From: UBA6168 sp039819485
GTDB lineage: Bacteria; Bacteroidota; Bacteroidia; Chitinophagales; Saprospiraceae
Direction of reading: 5' to 3'
DNA length: 64,000 nt
NCBI GenBank assembly: GCA_039819485.1
Contig: JBCBRY010000036.1
Coordinates: 6,694 to 70,693 of the forward strand
This document shows positions 35,788-43,514 of the stretch, in pieces (position 1 is the first letter of the stretch; every line of letters starts with the position of its first letter). Both the position numbers and the translations under genes were made by a program. The notes under the pieces are model-generated. The model was not told the DNA's origin, did no database searches, and saw only the letters and a list, made by a program, of their open reading frames with translations.

Positions 35788-36489
35788 ATGTTGAACTCCA
35801 TCATACTCACAGGCCGGCTCATCCGGTACAACCTGAAGATCATTTTTGCCGGTCGGTTTATCTGGTTTCTGTTGGCTGCCCTGGGCTTTTATCTTTTCTT
35901 CATGGTGGTTGCCGTAATGGACAATGAGGAAACGGACATCAGCCTCATTTATGAATTGTGTTTTTTCCCTGCGCTCCTGCTGATCTTTTATCCGATGGTA
36001 TTCGGCATCCAGCGGGACGAGGATGCCCGCATGCTGGAAATTCTTTTTGGCATTCCCGACTACCGCTACAAAGTCTGGTTGGTGCGCATTGCCCTGATCC
36101 TCGCCCAGGTATATGTGCTGATGGTCATTTTTGCCTCGATCGGTTCTTACCTGCTCTATCCGATCAATCCGCTGTCGGTCGCTTCGCAATTGTTTTTTCC
36201 CGTCTGTTTTATCGGAAGTCTTGCTTTTTTCTTTTCCACCCGCATCAAGAGTGGCAATGCTACGGCCGTGGTCATGGTGATCATTGGTTTCGCCCTGACC
36301 ATTTTTAGCGAAATACTGGAACGTACCTTCTGGAATATTTTTCTCAACCCATATGATCCGCCTCGCCAATTTAGCCAGTTGGCCTGGCAGGAGATCGTTT
36401 GGAAGAACCGTGTCTTTTTGATGGTAGGGGCGGTCGTCTTTTTACTGGGAGCATTGCTGAATTTGCAGCGGCGGGAAAAGTACGTGTAA
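35788..36489 (+). CDS. ABC-2 type transporter permease
   Basis: A 233-residue membrane protein with about six helices: FIWFLLAALGFYLFFMVVAVM, LCFFPALLLIFYPMVFG, IALILAQVYVLMVIFASI, VICF-type helix around FFPVCFIGSLAFFFS, VVMVIIGFALTIFS and VFLMVGAVVFLLGALLNL. The segment GIQRDEDARMLEILFGIPDYRYKVWLVR between helices 2 and 3 is the cytoplasmic coupling helix region seen in ABC-2 permeases (ERESGT-like). It directly follows the RND-ABC fusion and probably supplies the transmembrane partner for that ATPase domain. It is the last gene of the efflux operon; a hairpin with T tract follows 130 bases downstream. Confidence 0.85.
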   Translation: MLNSIILTGRLIRYNLKIIFAGRFIWFLLAALGFYLFFMVVAVMDNEETDISLIYELCFFPALLLIFYPMVFGIQRDEDARMLEILFGIPDYRYKVWLVRIALILAQVYVLMVIFASIGSYLLYPINPLSVASQLFFPVCFIGSLAFFFSTRIKSGNATAVVMVIIGFALTIFSEILERTFWNIFLNPYDPPRQFSQLAWQEIVWKNRVFLMVGAVVFLLGALLNLQRREKYV

Positions 36490-36616
36490 AGGCTGTAGTG
36501 TGCGGGCTCCAGACCAGAGTTAGCAGCGTTCGGCGTGTGCCAGAACGGTACTGTGTATTTTGATTTTGCAGTCCATTTTGTTTTGTTGCGTGCTGCATTT
36601 ACATGCGCATGACTTC

Positions 36617-36647
36617 ATCCCTGCTTTTAGGGATCAAATTTTTTTTT
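36617..36647 (+). terminator. Probable terminator closing the efflux operon
   Basis: A short hairpin ATCCCT - GCTTTT - AGGGAT (36617-36634) is followed by CAAA and a run of nine T (36639-36647). The stem is only six base pairs, so strength is moderate. It separates the efflux operon from the next cassette. Confidence 0.55.
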
Positions 36648-36653
36648 AACAAA

Positions 36654-36661
36654 TATTTTTG
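36654..36661 (+). promoter_or_regulatory. Candidate -7 promoter element of the CHAT/SIR2/nSTAND cassette
   Basis: TATTTTTG matches the Bacteroidota -7 consensus TAnnTTTG and lies 52 bases before the first start codon of the cassette. No clear TTTG is found at the expected -33 distance because a T tract occupies it. Confidence 0.35.
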
Positions 36662-36712
36662 TAATTTCACCAGAACAAACATTGAAAACATTTAACCTTA
36701 AAAAAACTAAAT

Positions 36713-37522
36713 ATGGGCAAACAAATAACTACTGGGCATGTCAACCAAGTAATGAACGAGGAGGTTTCCAATCCTACCAATGTCCCAGCATTAAGCGAAG
36801 CAGAGAATCTATTATCTGTGAAAAGGAATCAAATCTTTATTGAGGATGATTCTTTTGTCGCCAACCCTTTGTTGCTGCTCGGCAACATTTTAGAAATCAG
36901 AAAAATGGACGGCGAATGTCCTGAAAAATTCAACGCTGCTGACTCCGTTCCAGAATTTTCCATTGTACCATTGCAAGATTTTGTTGTAGATGAAGCGTCT
37001 ATTTTGAAACAACCCGTAAAAAGACAATCTATCCTCGTCGATCAAAAACTTTCCCTGCAACTTAGCTTCTTGAGTTACCTGTCCACTCAACTTGATCACG
37101 AGTCGGTGTTCAATACGATGGTCTTCGACCAAGCTGCCGGCAGGATCAAAACCTCTGACCCAAGCTGGAGCAAGTCGGTCAATACTTGGAAAGAGCAGCA
37201 CCAAGCTCTCTTAGAAGATGAAGATATCTGTTATTTACTCGCCGTGACTGGTATGGTTCAGAAAAACGTAATCCGAAAGAAGTATACTAAATTCAGCGCC
37301 GGAGCCAAAGGTGGCGGCTGGGGGGTAAACTTCAACGGGAGCCTCCATACCAGTAATGATGATTACGCCCTCGATTTCAGGTTCGGGTTATCGGTGGGGG
37401 TCATTAAGCGACCAAAAGTTATATATAGAGGAGAAAAAGATGAGGGGCTAAAGGGAATAGACATCCCAACTGAAAGGGAGATGAACCTGTTCAAAAGTAT
37501 CAGCACAGTTATACGTAAGTAG
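36713..37522 (+). CDS. Unrecognised first gene of a CHAT/SIR2/nSTAND cassette
   Basis: A 269-residue protein of no family I recognise. It has no signal peptide and no obvious membrane helix. Residues ~100-140 hold a hydrophobic, helical stretch (LSLQLSFLSYLSTQLDHE) and ~195-240 a glycine-rich, alternating beta-hairpin-like stretch (FSAGAKGGGWGVNFNGSL to FGLSVGVIKRP). The C-terminal 40 residues are charged. It is 53 bases upstream of the EAD11-CHAT protease gene and in the same direction, so the protease may act on it or they may act together. Its size and beta-hairpin character would fit a pore-forming effector, but I see no gasdermin signature and claim no function. Confidence 0.75.
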   Translation: MGKQITTGHVNQVMNEEVSNPTNVPALSEAENLLSVKRNQIFIEDDSFVANPLLLLGNILEIRKMDGECPEKFNAADSVPEFSIVPLQDFVVDEASILKQPVKRQSILVDQKLSLQLSFLSYLSTQLDHESVFNTMVFDQAAGRIKTSDPSWSKSVNTWKEQHQALLEDEDICYLLAVTGMVQKNVIRKKYTKFSAGAKGGGWGVNFNGSLHTSNDDYALDFRFGLSVGVIKRPKVIYRGEKDEGLKGIDIPTEREMNLFKSISTVIRK

Positions 37523-37575
37523 GTGAAATAATATTTAATTTATATTCATGTTAATGAAATAACTACCGATCAAAT

Positions 37576-38469
37576 ATGGAATTAAATGCAGAAAGAATAA
37601 GAGACCTTATTGCAAGGGCCGACATTGAGATTGCCATTAACGAACTTGCAGACTATCTCAATAGAACCTCCCACCCAAAGCTGGAAGAAGCAATTACACT
37701 CAGTGCAAGGTTTTCGAATAACGAGAGATTGAACCGCCTGGGTATCCTTTCTTATGGTGAACTGAAACTTGAACGTAACCAGATCATTAACGCTCTGTTT
37801 GAGCTGATCAAAGAATTGGAAAGAAAAACACCCCCTATTGGTGGGGGGCAAGGTCGCAGTCAAAGTCATGGTCATGGTCAAGCCCAAGCCAGTGGCGACA
37901 TCTCAGAGAAAAACACGATTCTGTTTTTAACGGCTTCCCCACGTGACGAAGATAGGACGCGCTCCATTGCGGAAGTAAACAACATCGAAACGGAACTGCG
38001 AAAATCCAAGTTCCGGGACAAGTTCATTATCAGGCGGAAAGACGATGCCAGCATCAGTGACCTGCTGGACGGACTGTTGGAATATGATCCCCATATTGTC
38101 CATTTCGCAGGGCATGGCGATGTGGATGGCATCAAGTTAATGGGCAAACATGACAAATCCAAGGTAGCCCCGAATGAGGCACTGGCAGCATTGTTTTCCC
38201 AATTCTCTGATAAACTGGCGTGTGTGTTCTTGAATTCATGCTTTAGTGAAGTGCAGGGTAAACTGATCTGCAAACATATCGATAATGTAATCGGCATGAA
38301 AGCCAAGGCTCCGGTGGATACAGCTATGGAGTTTTCGAAAAATTTTTACAAGTCGCTTGGGGCGGGGAAAAACATTGATTTTTCTTTCCGCGTAGCCAAG
38401 ATTTCAACAGACCTGAGCATGTTGTCGGGGTCTGATCTGCCCGTACTACTTCACAAGGATATTGCGTAA
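37576..38469 (+). CDS. EAD11-CHAT caspase-like protease
   Basis: A 297-residue putative cysteine protease. Residues 1-~85 match effector-associated domain 11 (IRDLIARADIEIAINELADY, ITLSARFSNNERLNRLGILS, ELKLERNQIINALFELI), a small helical adaptor that pairs proteins of NTPase-controlled conflict systems. A low-complexity Gly/Gln/His linker (~90-110) follows. The rest is a CHAT (caspase HetF Associated with TPRs) domain with catalytic His180 in VHFAGHGD and Cys222 in VFLNSCF. In known systems, EAD-linked CHAT proteases are unleashed by a partner with the same or matching EAD. It lies between the unknown gene and the SIR2-like gene. Domain calls are by motif recognition. Confidence 0.85.
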   Translation: MELNAERIRDLIARADIEIAINELADYLNRTSHPKLEEAITLSARFSNNERLNRLGILSYGELKLERNQIINALFELIKELERKTPPIGGGQGRSQSHGHGQAQASGDISEKNTILFLTASPRDEDRTRSIAEVNNIETELRKSKFRDKFIIRRKDDASISDLLDGLLEYDPHIVHFAGHGDVDGIKLMGKHDKSKVAPNEALAALFSQFSDKLACVFLNSCFSEVQGKLICKHIDNVIGMKAKAPVDTAMEFSKNFYKSLGAGKNIDFSFRVAKISTDLSMLSGSDLPVLLHKDIA

Positions 38470-38480
38470 CCCTCGAATAT

Positions 38481-39686
38481 ATGAGCACACAGATTGACAC
38501 TATAATAGAAAACTCAGAAGCTTTGATCGATAGTATCAAAGAAGGTTCGTGTGTACTTATTATAGGTTCTGGATTTTATTCCGGCGACCAAGAAGAGAGA
38601 CTTGAAAACAAGTTGTTTCATTACCTGCAGGGGCAGGAGGAGAAGTTGGGGATACGAGCATATGAAGATGGTTGGTTTCATTTTAGACCGATAAACTACG
38701 GCCGGCCCGTTGCGATGAACGCCATTAAAAATTTTTATCGACAATCGGTATCTGAGCCGAATAACTTGTTGGAGAAGCTGGTATTGCTGCCCATTAAACT
38801 GTTTGTATCCATGACTCCCGATACCAAGATCACAGAAGCGTTTGATGCCAGCCATATTCCGTCCCAGTTCAGCTATTATTCTATGGAAAAGGGAGGGGAC
38901 AAACCCCCGCCTGTTTATCAGCCGATTGCCGGTGAATCTCCCATTGTGTTTAATCAACTCGGATTTGTCCATTCTTACAACTCTTTGATTTTTACCCACA
39001 AAGACTTCTATAAATATTTAAAGGCCGTGTTTGAAGGTAAAAACATGGATATTAAGTTGAAAGATTACATTGTCGAAGCAAAGCATTTTATTTTTTTGGG
39101 GGTTCCTTTCGATATGTGGTATGTGCCACTGTTCATGTACGTCCTGGAGGAGAACCCCGAATTTGATGATAAGACCAAATATGCTGTCAATCACTTTTTA
39201 GATAAAAAGGTGATCACCCACTCCAATGAACGGCATACCATCACATTTGTCGAGAAAATTGGCATCAAGGAATTCATCGAGTCTCTTTTCATGTATTTTA
39301 AAAAGGAAGAGATGTTGAGGTCATTTGATTACCAGTTGTTGGAAGAATTGCTTGACAAGGATGAGTTTGGGCGGTTTTTTGACCACATCCTGTTGAAAAA
39401 CAATGAATTAAAGGAAGCCAACGACGAGTTTTTTAATGAGGAAGGCATCCAGGCTTATTTGAAAAAATACAGGAGGAAGGACGTCTTGGGAAACATAAAA
39501 AGAAACTGCGACATAGTTCATGAGAAATTTAATAAGTTGTCGATAGAATATTTGGCCTTGGAGAAAAAAATGGAATCTGGCCAAAACAATGATAATAATA
39601 AGGCACTGGAAGAGTTTAAGAAAGAACTGTTTAATTCGTTGAATTTTCTGAAATCCATATTCCCAAATTTCACGGCGGATCAATGA
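38481..39686 (+). CDS. SIR2-like domain protein
   Basis: A 401-residue protein. Residues ~1-270 have the layout of SIR2-like (SIR2_2) domains found in phage-defence NADases: CVLIIGSGF near residue 24 (nucleotide-binding loop), LFVSMTPDTKITEAF (~109, in place of the usual TTNYD), IVFNQLGFVHSYNSLIFTHKDF and HFIFLGVPFDMWY (~202-214). Residues ~275-401 are helical and end in a coiled segment; they may be an effector-associated or oligomerisation domain. The gene starts 11 bases after the CHAT gene and overlaps the next by four bases. If active, NAD+ depletion would be the expected effect; active-site residues cannot be verified by eye. Confidence 0.7.
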   Translation: MSTQIDTIIENSEALIDSIKEGSCVLIIGSGFYSGDQEERLENKLFHYLQGQEEKLGIRAYEDGWFHFRPINYGRPVAMNAIKNFYRQSVSEPNNLLEKLVLLPIKLFVSMTPDTKITEAFDASHIPSQFSYYSMEKGGDKPPPVYQPIAGESPIVFNQLGFVHSYNSLIFTHKDFYKYLKAVFEGKNMDIKLKDYIVEAKHFIFLGVPFDMWYVPLFMYVLEENPEFDDKTKYAVNHFLDKKVITHSNERHTITFVEKIGIKEFIESLFMYFKKEEMLRSFDYQLLEELLDKDEFGRFFDHILLKNNELKEANDEFFNEEGIQAYLKKYRRKDVLGNIKRNCDIVHEKFNKLSIEYLALEKKMESGQNNDNNKALEEFKKELFNSLNFLKSIFPNFTADQ

Positions 39687-42370
39687 GCAGCGATAACAAA
39701 TACAGGTACCCTGGCCCCATGCCGTTCAATGAGGCTCAACACGATATATTTTTCGGTCGCATCAAAGACCTGGAAGACCTGTACCGTTTGGTGAAATTAA
39801 AAGAAATTGTGGTGCTGCATGGTAAGTCTGGTATTGGCAAGAGTTCGCTGATCAACGCCAGCTTCATCAAAAAAGTTACTGATAGCCAAAAATATACTCC
39901 GATAAAAATCAGGTTTTTCAGCTATACTGAAAATGATGAACAGACAACACCTGCCGAAAAAACCAGAAAGGCCATCCGGGGAGGAAATGCTAAAGAAACT
40001 GTGAAAACTTTCCTGGATAAGTTGATAGAGCACGAGGACACCATATGGCATGACATCAAGGAGCTTCAAATCACGCAAAAAAACAGCAAAGGCCTCGTAT
40101 TGATCTTTGACCAGTTTGAAGAACTGTTCTCTTACCCCAAGGCGGACATATTAAGGTTTGAGAAGCTACTGTCAGAAGCACTGTATACCACGGTGCCGGA
40201 ACGGTACTGGGAAGCTTTGGAAGATATCGGGGAAAAGGGGGTGGCTTTGGAGCCTCACCAAATTGAACTATTTCAAAGGAAGCCATTGGTAAAGGTTCTA
40301 TTTGTCATCAGGTTCGATAAATTACATCTTTTAACCAAGCAATTCAAAGACTATATAACAGATGTACTAAGCAATCCGTACGAGCTTGGTGACCTGTCGT
40401 TGGAAGCTGCAAAAGCAGCAATCATTGAACCTGCCCAAAAAGTTGACGAAAGGTTTGCGTGTGAGCCTTTTAAGTATTCCGAGCAGGCACTGGACCAGAT
40501 CCTCAGCTTCTTGACGATTGACGGCAAAAGCCAGATCGATTCCACCCACCTCCAGATCGTCTGTCAGGCCATCGAACAAAATCAAATTCAAGGCCCTTTT
40601 AAACCGGTCATTCCAACGATAAACTTGGATGACCTGAAGCAGATTATTGATGACTACTATGTCAACAAAATAAAAATGCTCGGAGACGAGCGGATCCAAA
40701 ACGTGTGCAAAAGGTTGATCGAGGACAAACTGATCTACCCTCCTGAAAAAAGGAGGCTCAGCTTGTTCAAAGGGGTCATCGCCCAGTTTTTGAGAGACCA
40801 TAAAGTGGAAAATCCGGAACAGATTTTACAGAAGTTGAAAGAGTCCAGGTTGATCAGGGAAGAACCACGTGAAAATGGTATTTATTACGAACTAAGCCAT
40901 GATAGGCTGGTGGATACTGTGTTGAAATCAAAAGACGCTTATGAAAAAGAGGAGCAAAGAAAAAGAAGAGAACAATATAGAAAGGAGTTAAGGGAAGAAA
41001 AAAAGAAAAAGGAAAGATGGAGGGGCCTGGCTATCGCAGTTATCATCTTTGGGTTGTTGGCGAGCATCTCGACGTTTATAGCTATTATGCATTGGGAAGA
41101 AGTAAAAAAACTAAACGACGAAATACTTGGCCAGCAGCAAACTTTAAAATCACTCATCGACGCCTCTTCCAGTCAAATGAAATTCTTATTCGATGATATT
41201 GAATTGAAAATCGAAAGACTGGATTATGAAGGAGCCAAGTCAAAATTATTTTTTGCCAATCAGGTTTATAAATTTGACAGCTCTGTGATAGAAAAGCCTC
41301 CAAAAAAATATTTTGCTGAGCTGAGCTTTTATTACAATGAAATTGGACAACCAGATTCGGCAAGGGCTATCCTAAACAAGATGCCCTACGAAAACATTCA
41401 GTTGGATTCGACACAAGTTGACCAGGGCAATATTGCGCGAATAATCGAAACTGTCTCAGGACCAAAGCTGTATGGAGATATTTATCATAGATATTACCCT
41501 GAAATGATTTTAGTGGAAGGAGACAGCTTTGTCATGGGGCTGGATTCCGCTTTGTTCCAAAAATACAGTAGGCTCGTTGAGGCCTATAATAACGAAGGCG
41601 AAACTAAAATCGCCAAAGCCAAAAAGATAATTCGCAGTAATGTGTACTTGAAAAAATATCCACACACCGTCTACCTGAATTCATTTTACATTTCCCGAAC
41701 TGAAATTACCATCCGCCAATACGATTTGTACATGAAACAGGTCGATGATTCAATTCCAGAAGCCATTAAAAAATATTATAATGGGATTATCCCGTCGGGT
41801 GAGTTGCCCATGATTGAGGTCAGCTGGGAAGATGCTTATGATTATACCAACTGGTTGAACGAAAGGTTTGATTGTCCTTTAATGGATAAAAGAGAAAAAG
41901 TACGTTCAACCCTGGGATGGGCAGGCCGGTATCGACTGCCAACCGAAGCAGAATGGGAGTTTGCAGCCAAAGAGGGGGTTCATCGAAATGAAGCAGATCC
42001 CTATATCTATAGCGGAAGTGACAACTATAAAGAAGTTGGGCTGATGCGCGATCGACGAAAATTAGGTTCTGATGAGGAATACATATTTCCTGAAAAGGTC
42101 ATGAGCAGGGATTCAAACCTCTTAGGGCTGTATGACATGACTGGCAATGTCTGGGAATGGTGTTACGATACTTACCGGGAAGAATTTGATACTTCAAATA
42201 TCTTGGTCAACAACCCCATCGTACTAGAGCGAAGCGAGTGGGATAACAGGGTGTTGAGAGGCAGTTCCGCCAGGTCCCATTTCATTAATTACACCAATAC
42301 GATCAAGTATAAAAGAAACAAGAAATTAAAAGAAGAAATTTACGGATTTAGAATAGTCAGAATGCCATAA
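39683..42370 (+). CDS. nSTAND NTPase with membrane helix and FGE-sulfatase-like domain
   Basis: An 895-residue membrane-anchored signalling NTPase. The N-terminus begins with the nSTAND1 hallmark YPGPMPFNEAQHDIFFGR; Walker A GKSGIGKSS is at 47-55 and Walker B LVLIFDQFEELF at ~138-149. A winged-helix-like region follows and ends in YELSHDRLVD. A highly basic stretch (RKRREQYRKELREEKKKKER) precedes one membrane helix (~448-470), predicting that the NTPase is cytoplasmic and the remainder periplasmic. Residues ~480-600 are TPR-like; ~603-895 are an FGE-sulfatase-type domain (MILVEGDSFVMG, RTEITIRQYDLYM, RYRLPTEAEWEFAA, LYDMTGNVWEWCYD, YGFRIVRM). The ATGA overlap couples it to the SIR2 gene. It probably senses or anchors and switches on the CHAT and SIR2 effectors. 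Confidence 0.85.
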   Translation: MSSDNKYRYPGPMPFNEAQHDIFFGRIKDLEDLYRLVKLKEIVVLHGKSGIGKSSLINASFIKKVTDSQKYTPIKIRFFSYTENDEQTTPAEKTRKAIRGGNAKETVKTFLDKLIEHEDTIWHDIKELQITQKNSKGLVLIFDQFEELFSYPKADILRFEKLLSEALYTTVPERYWEALEDIGEKGVALEPHQIELFQRKPLVKVLFVIRFDKLHLLTKQFKDYITDVLSNPYELGDLSLEAAKAAIIEPAQKVDERFACEPFKYSEQALDQILSFLTIDGKSQIDSTHLQIVCQAIEQNQIQGPFKPVIPTINLDDLKQIIDDYYVNKIKMLGDERIQNVCKRLIEDKLIYPPEKRRLSLFKGVIAQFLRDHKVENPEQILQKLKESRLIREEPRENGIYYELSHDRLVDTVLKSKDAYEKEEQRKRREQYRKELREEKKKKERWRGLAIAVIIFGLLASISTFIAIMHWEEVKKLNDEILGQQQTLKSLIDASSSQMKFLFDDIELKIERLDYEGAKSKLFFANQVYKFDSSVIEKPPKKYFAELSFYYNEIGQPDSARAILNKMPYENIQLDSTQVDQGNIARIIETVSGPKLYGDIYHRYYPEMILVEGDSFVMGLDSALFQKYSRLVEAYNNEGETKIAKAKKIIRSNVYLKKYPHTVYLNSFYISRTEITIRQYDLYMKQVDDSIPEAIKKYYNGIIPSGELPMIEVSWEDAYDYTNWLNERFDCPLMDKREKVRSTLGWAGRYRLPTEAEWEFAAKEGVHRNEADPYIYSGSDNYKEVGLMRDRRKLGSDEEYIFPEKVMSRDSNLLGLYDMTGNVWEWCYDTYREEFDTSNILVNNPIVLERSEWDNRVLRGSSARSHFINYTNTIKYKRNKKLKEEIYGFRIVRMP

Positions 42371-42386
42371 ATACACTCCACTGTAT

Positions 42387-42485
42387 TCACAAAATGTTCC
42401 CTTTCTTTTCCTGCCTTTGAAAATTGATACCGATAATGCCAAAGATGATGAAAATAGCGATGAAAGCAATAGCTAAATAGATCAT
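42387..42485 (-). CDS. Possible 32-residue single-helix membrane peptide
   Basis: A short ORF, convergent with the nSTAND gene, encodes MIYLAIAFIAIFIIFGIIGI followed by NFQRQEKKGNIL: one membrane helix and a positively charged tail. The profile is that of small membrane proteins that annotation programs usually miss. It stands alone and no family is recognised. A chance ORF cannot be excluded. Confidence 0.35.
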   Translation of the reverse strand: MIYLAIAFIAIFIIFGIIGINFQRQEKKGNIL

Positions 42486-42634
42486 GACTTATGTTTTTGT
42501 CGTAAAAAATGGATGGGGGCTGATTGAGAATGTAAATATAAACAAATTGTTTTAAAAAGGCGATAAAATCACTCTAGATTCTTTCTAAGCCGAAGGAGAG
42601 TTCGGCTCAAAAGGTACAATAGCTATGCCTAACT

Positions 42635-42793
42635 CTATGTTTTAATTATGTAATCGAATACGGCTTGCCTCAAAAACTGTTTCAAAAGTGGCTCATAAGC
42701 ATGTTCTAACTGAGGTTGAAATTGCTTAAGAACATGCCCGTCTAAAGCATTTTTTAAACTTGGCGGCAAGATTACAAGATATTTTGCATTCAT
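42635..42793 (-). CDS. Small hypothetical protein
   Basis: From the ATG at 42793 the product is about 52 residues, beginning MNAKYLVILPPSLKNALDGH and ending FDYIIKT, helical in character. The frame is open upstream to an ATG at 42892, but the extra residues (many Cys and Ser) look non-coding. The ORF at 42953-43183 on the same strand may belong with it. No function is recognised. Confidence 0.3.
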   Translation of the reverse strand: MNAKYLVILPPSLKNALDGHVLKQFQPQLEHAYEPLLKQFLRQAVFDYIIKT

Positions 42794-42952
42794 TGAAATT
42801 ATTTTTAGAGAAACTCCAAGATAATACGCCGTTCTTCTTGAAAAACAGTGTTTTACACATTGGAAAGCTTTGCTGCACACAGAATTGTACAAGCTTCACC
42901 GCTTCATTGATTTAGATACAACTAATTCAATACTTGTGACTTAGAGTTGGAT

Positions 42953-43183
42953 TTAAGTAGGATTGAGGGTGTATAGATCTTTTTTTAAAGATGATGCAGG
43001 TTTATCCCGATTGGTCAAGCACACTTCAATGGAAAGTGGCCAACTACAAAATTGTTCGATAATTTGCCTCCAAAACGGGAAATGACCTCCTGCTGTATAA
43101 AAGTATGGAATTTTGAAGTCAGGGGCAATGATCATTTGGACAGAATCAAGAATTGCCGAATTTTTATCATTTGTTTGAGTCAT
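42953..43183 (-). CDS. Small hypothetical protein
   Basis: A 76-residue ORF starting MTQTNDKNSAILDSVQMIIA with an aromatic middle part (KIPYFYTAGGHFPFWRQ). It is on the same strand as and just upstream of the ORF at 42635, in an otherwise gene-poor stretch. It could be a genuine small gene, or, with its neighbour, the remains of one. No family is recognised. Confidence 0.3.
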   Translation of the reverse strand: MTQTNDKNSAILDSVQMIIAPDFKIPYFYTAGGHFPFWRQIIEQFCSWPLSIEVCLTNRDKPASSLKKDLYTLNPT

Positions 43184-43369
43184 TTGGCAAATTGTTTATT
43201 TAGAGAGCCTGCAAGTTGTCTTATTTCATAACGCCCGGTTCTCCCAAGTAAAACATTGCACGGACATAATAAATTTATGATTTTCTAAATTATTGTTTGT
43301 CAGTAATTTGTAATTTGATTTATTGGGACTGAGAAATGAGGGCCGTTGCTGTTGCATAAAAACTAAATG

Positions 43370-43500
43370 ATTGGAGAAGCTCAGCCTACGGCCACCCTTT
43401 AGGCCAGTCTGCGACTGAAAAAAATAGTCGAGCAGTTGCAAACTGCACACAGGTTGCATTTCAGGTTGCGCTGGCGCCAAACTTGAAATAGCAAGTAACA
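43370..43500 (+). repeat. Dispersed intergenic repeat, family 2, copy 3
   Basis: The segment shares GTCTGCGACTGAAAAAAAT, GAGCAGTTGCAAACTGCA (hairpin), TTTCAGGTTGCGC and AACTTGAAATAGCAAG with copies 1 and 2. It occupies most of the 331-base gap 43184-43514 downstream of queA. A weaker, partial copy may lie at 44785-44872, upstream of queA. Confidence 0.55.
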
Positions 43501-43514
43501 AGTATTTCATACGT

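Noticed and set aside
36713..37522. Bacterial gasdermin as identity of the first cassette gene
   Set aside because: Size and neighbouring caspase-like protease fit, but there is no N-terminal acylated cysteine and no recognisable gasdermin motif.
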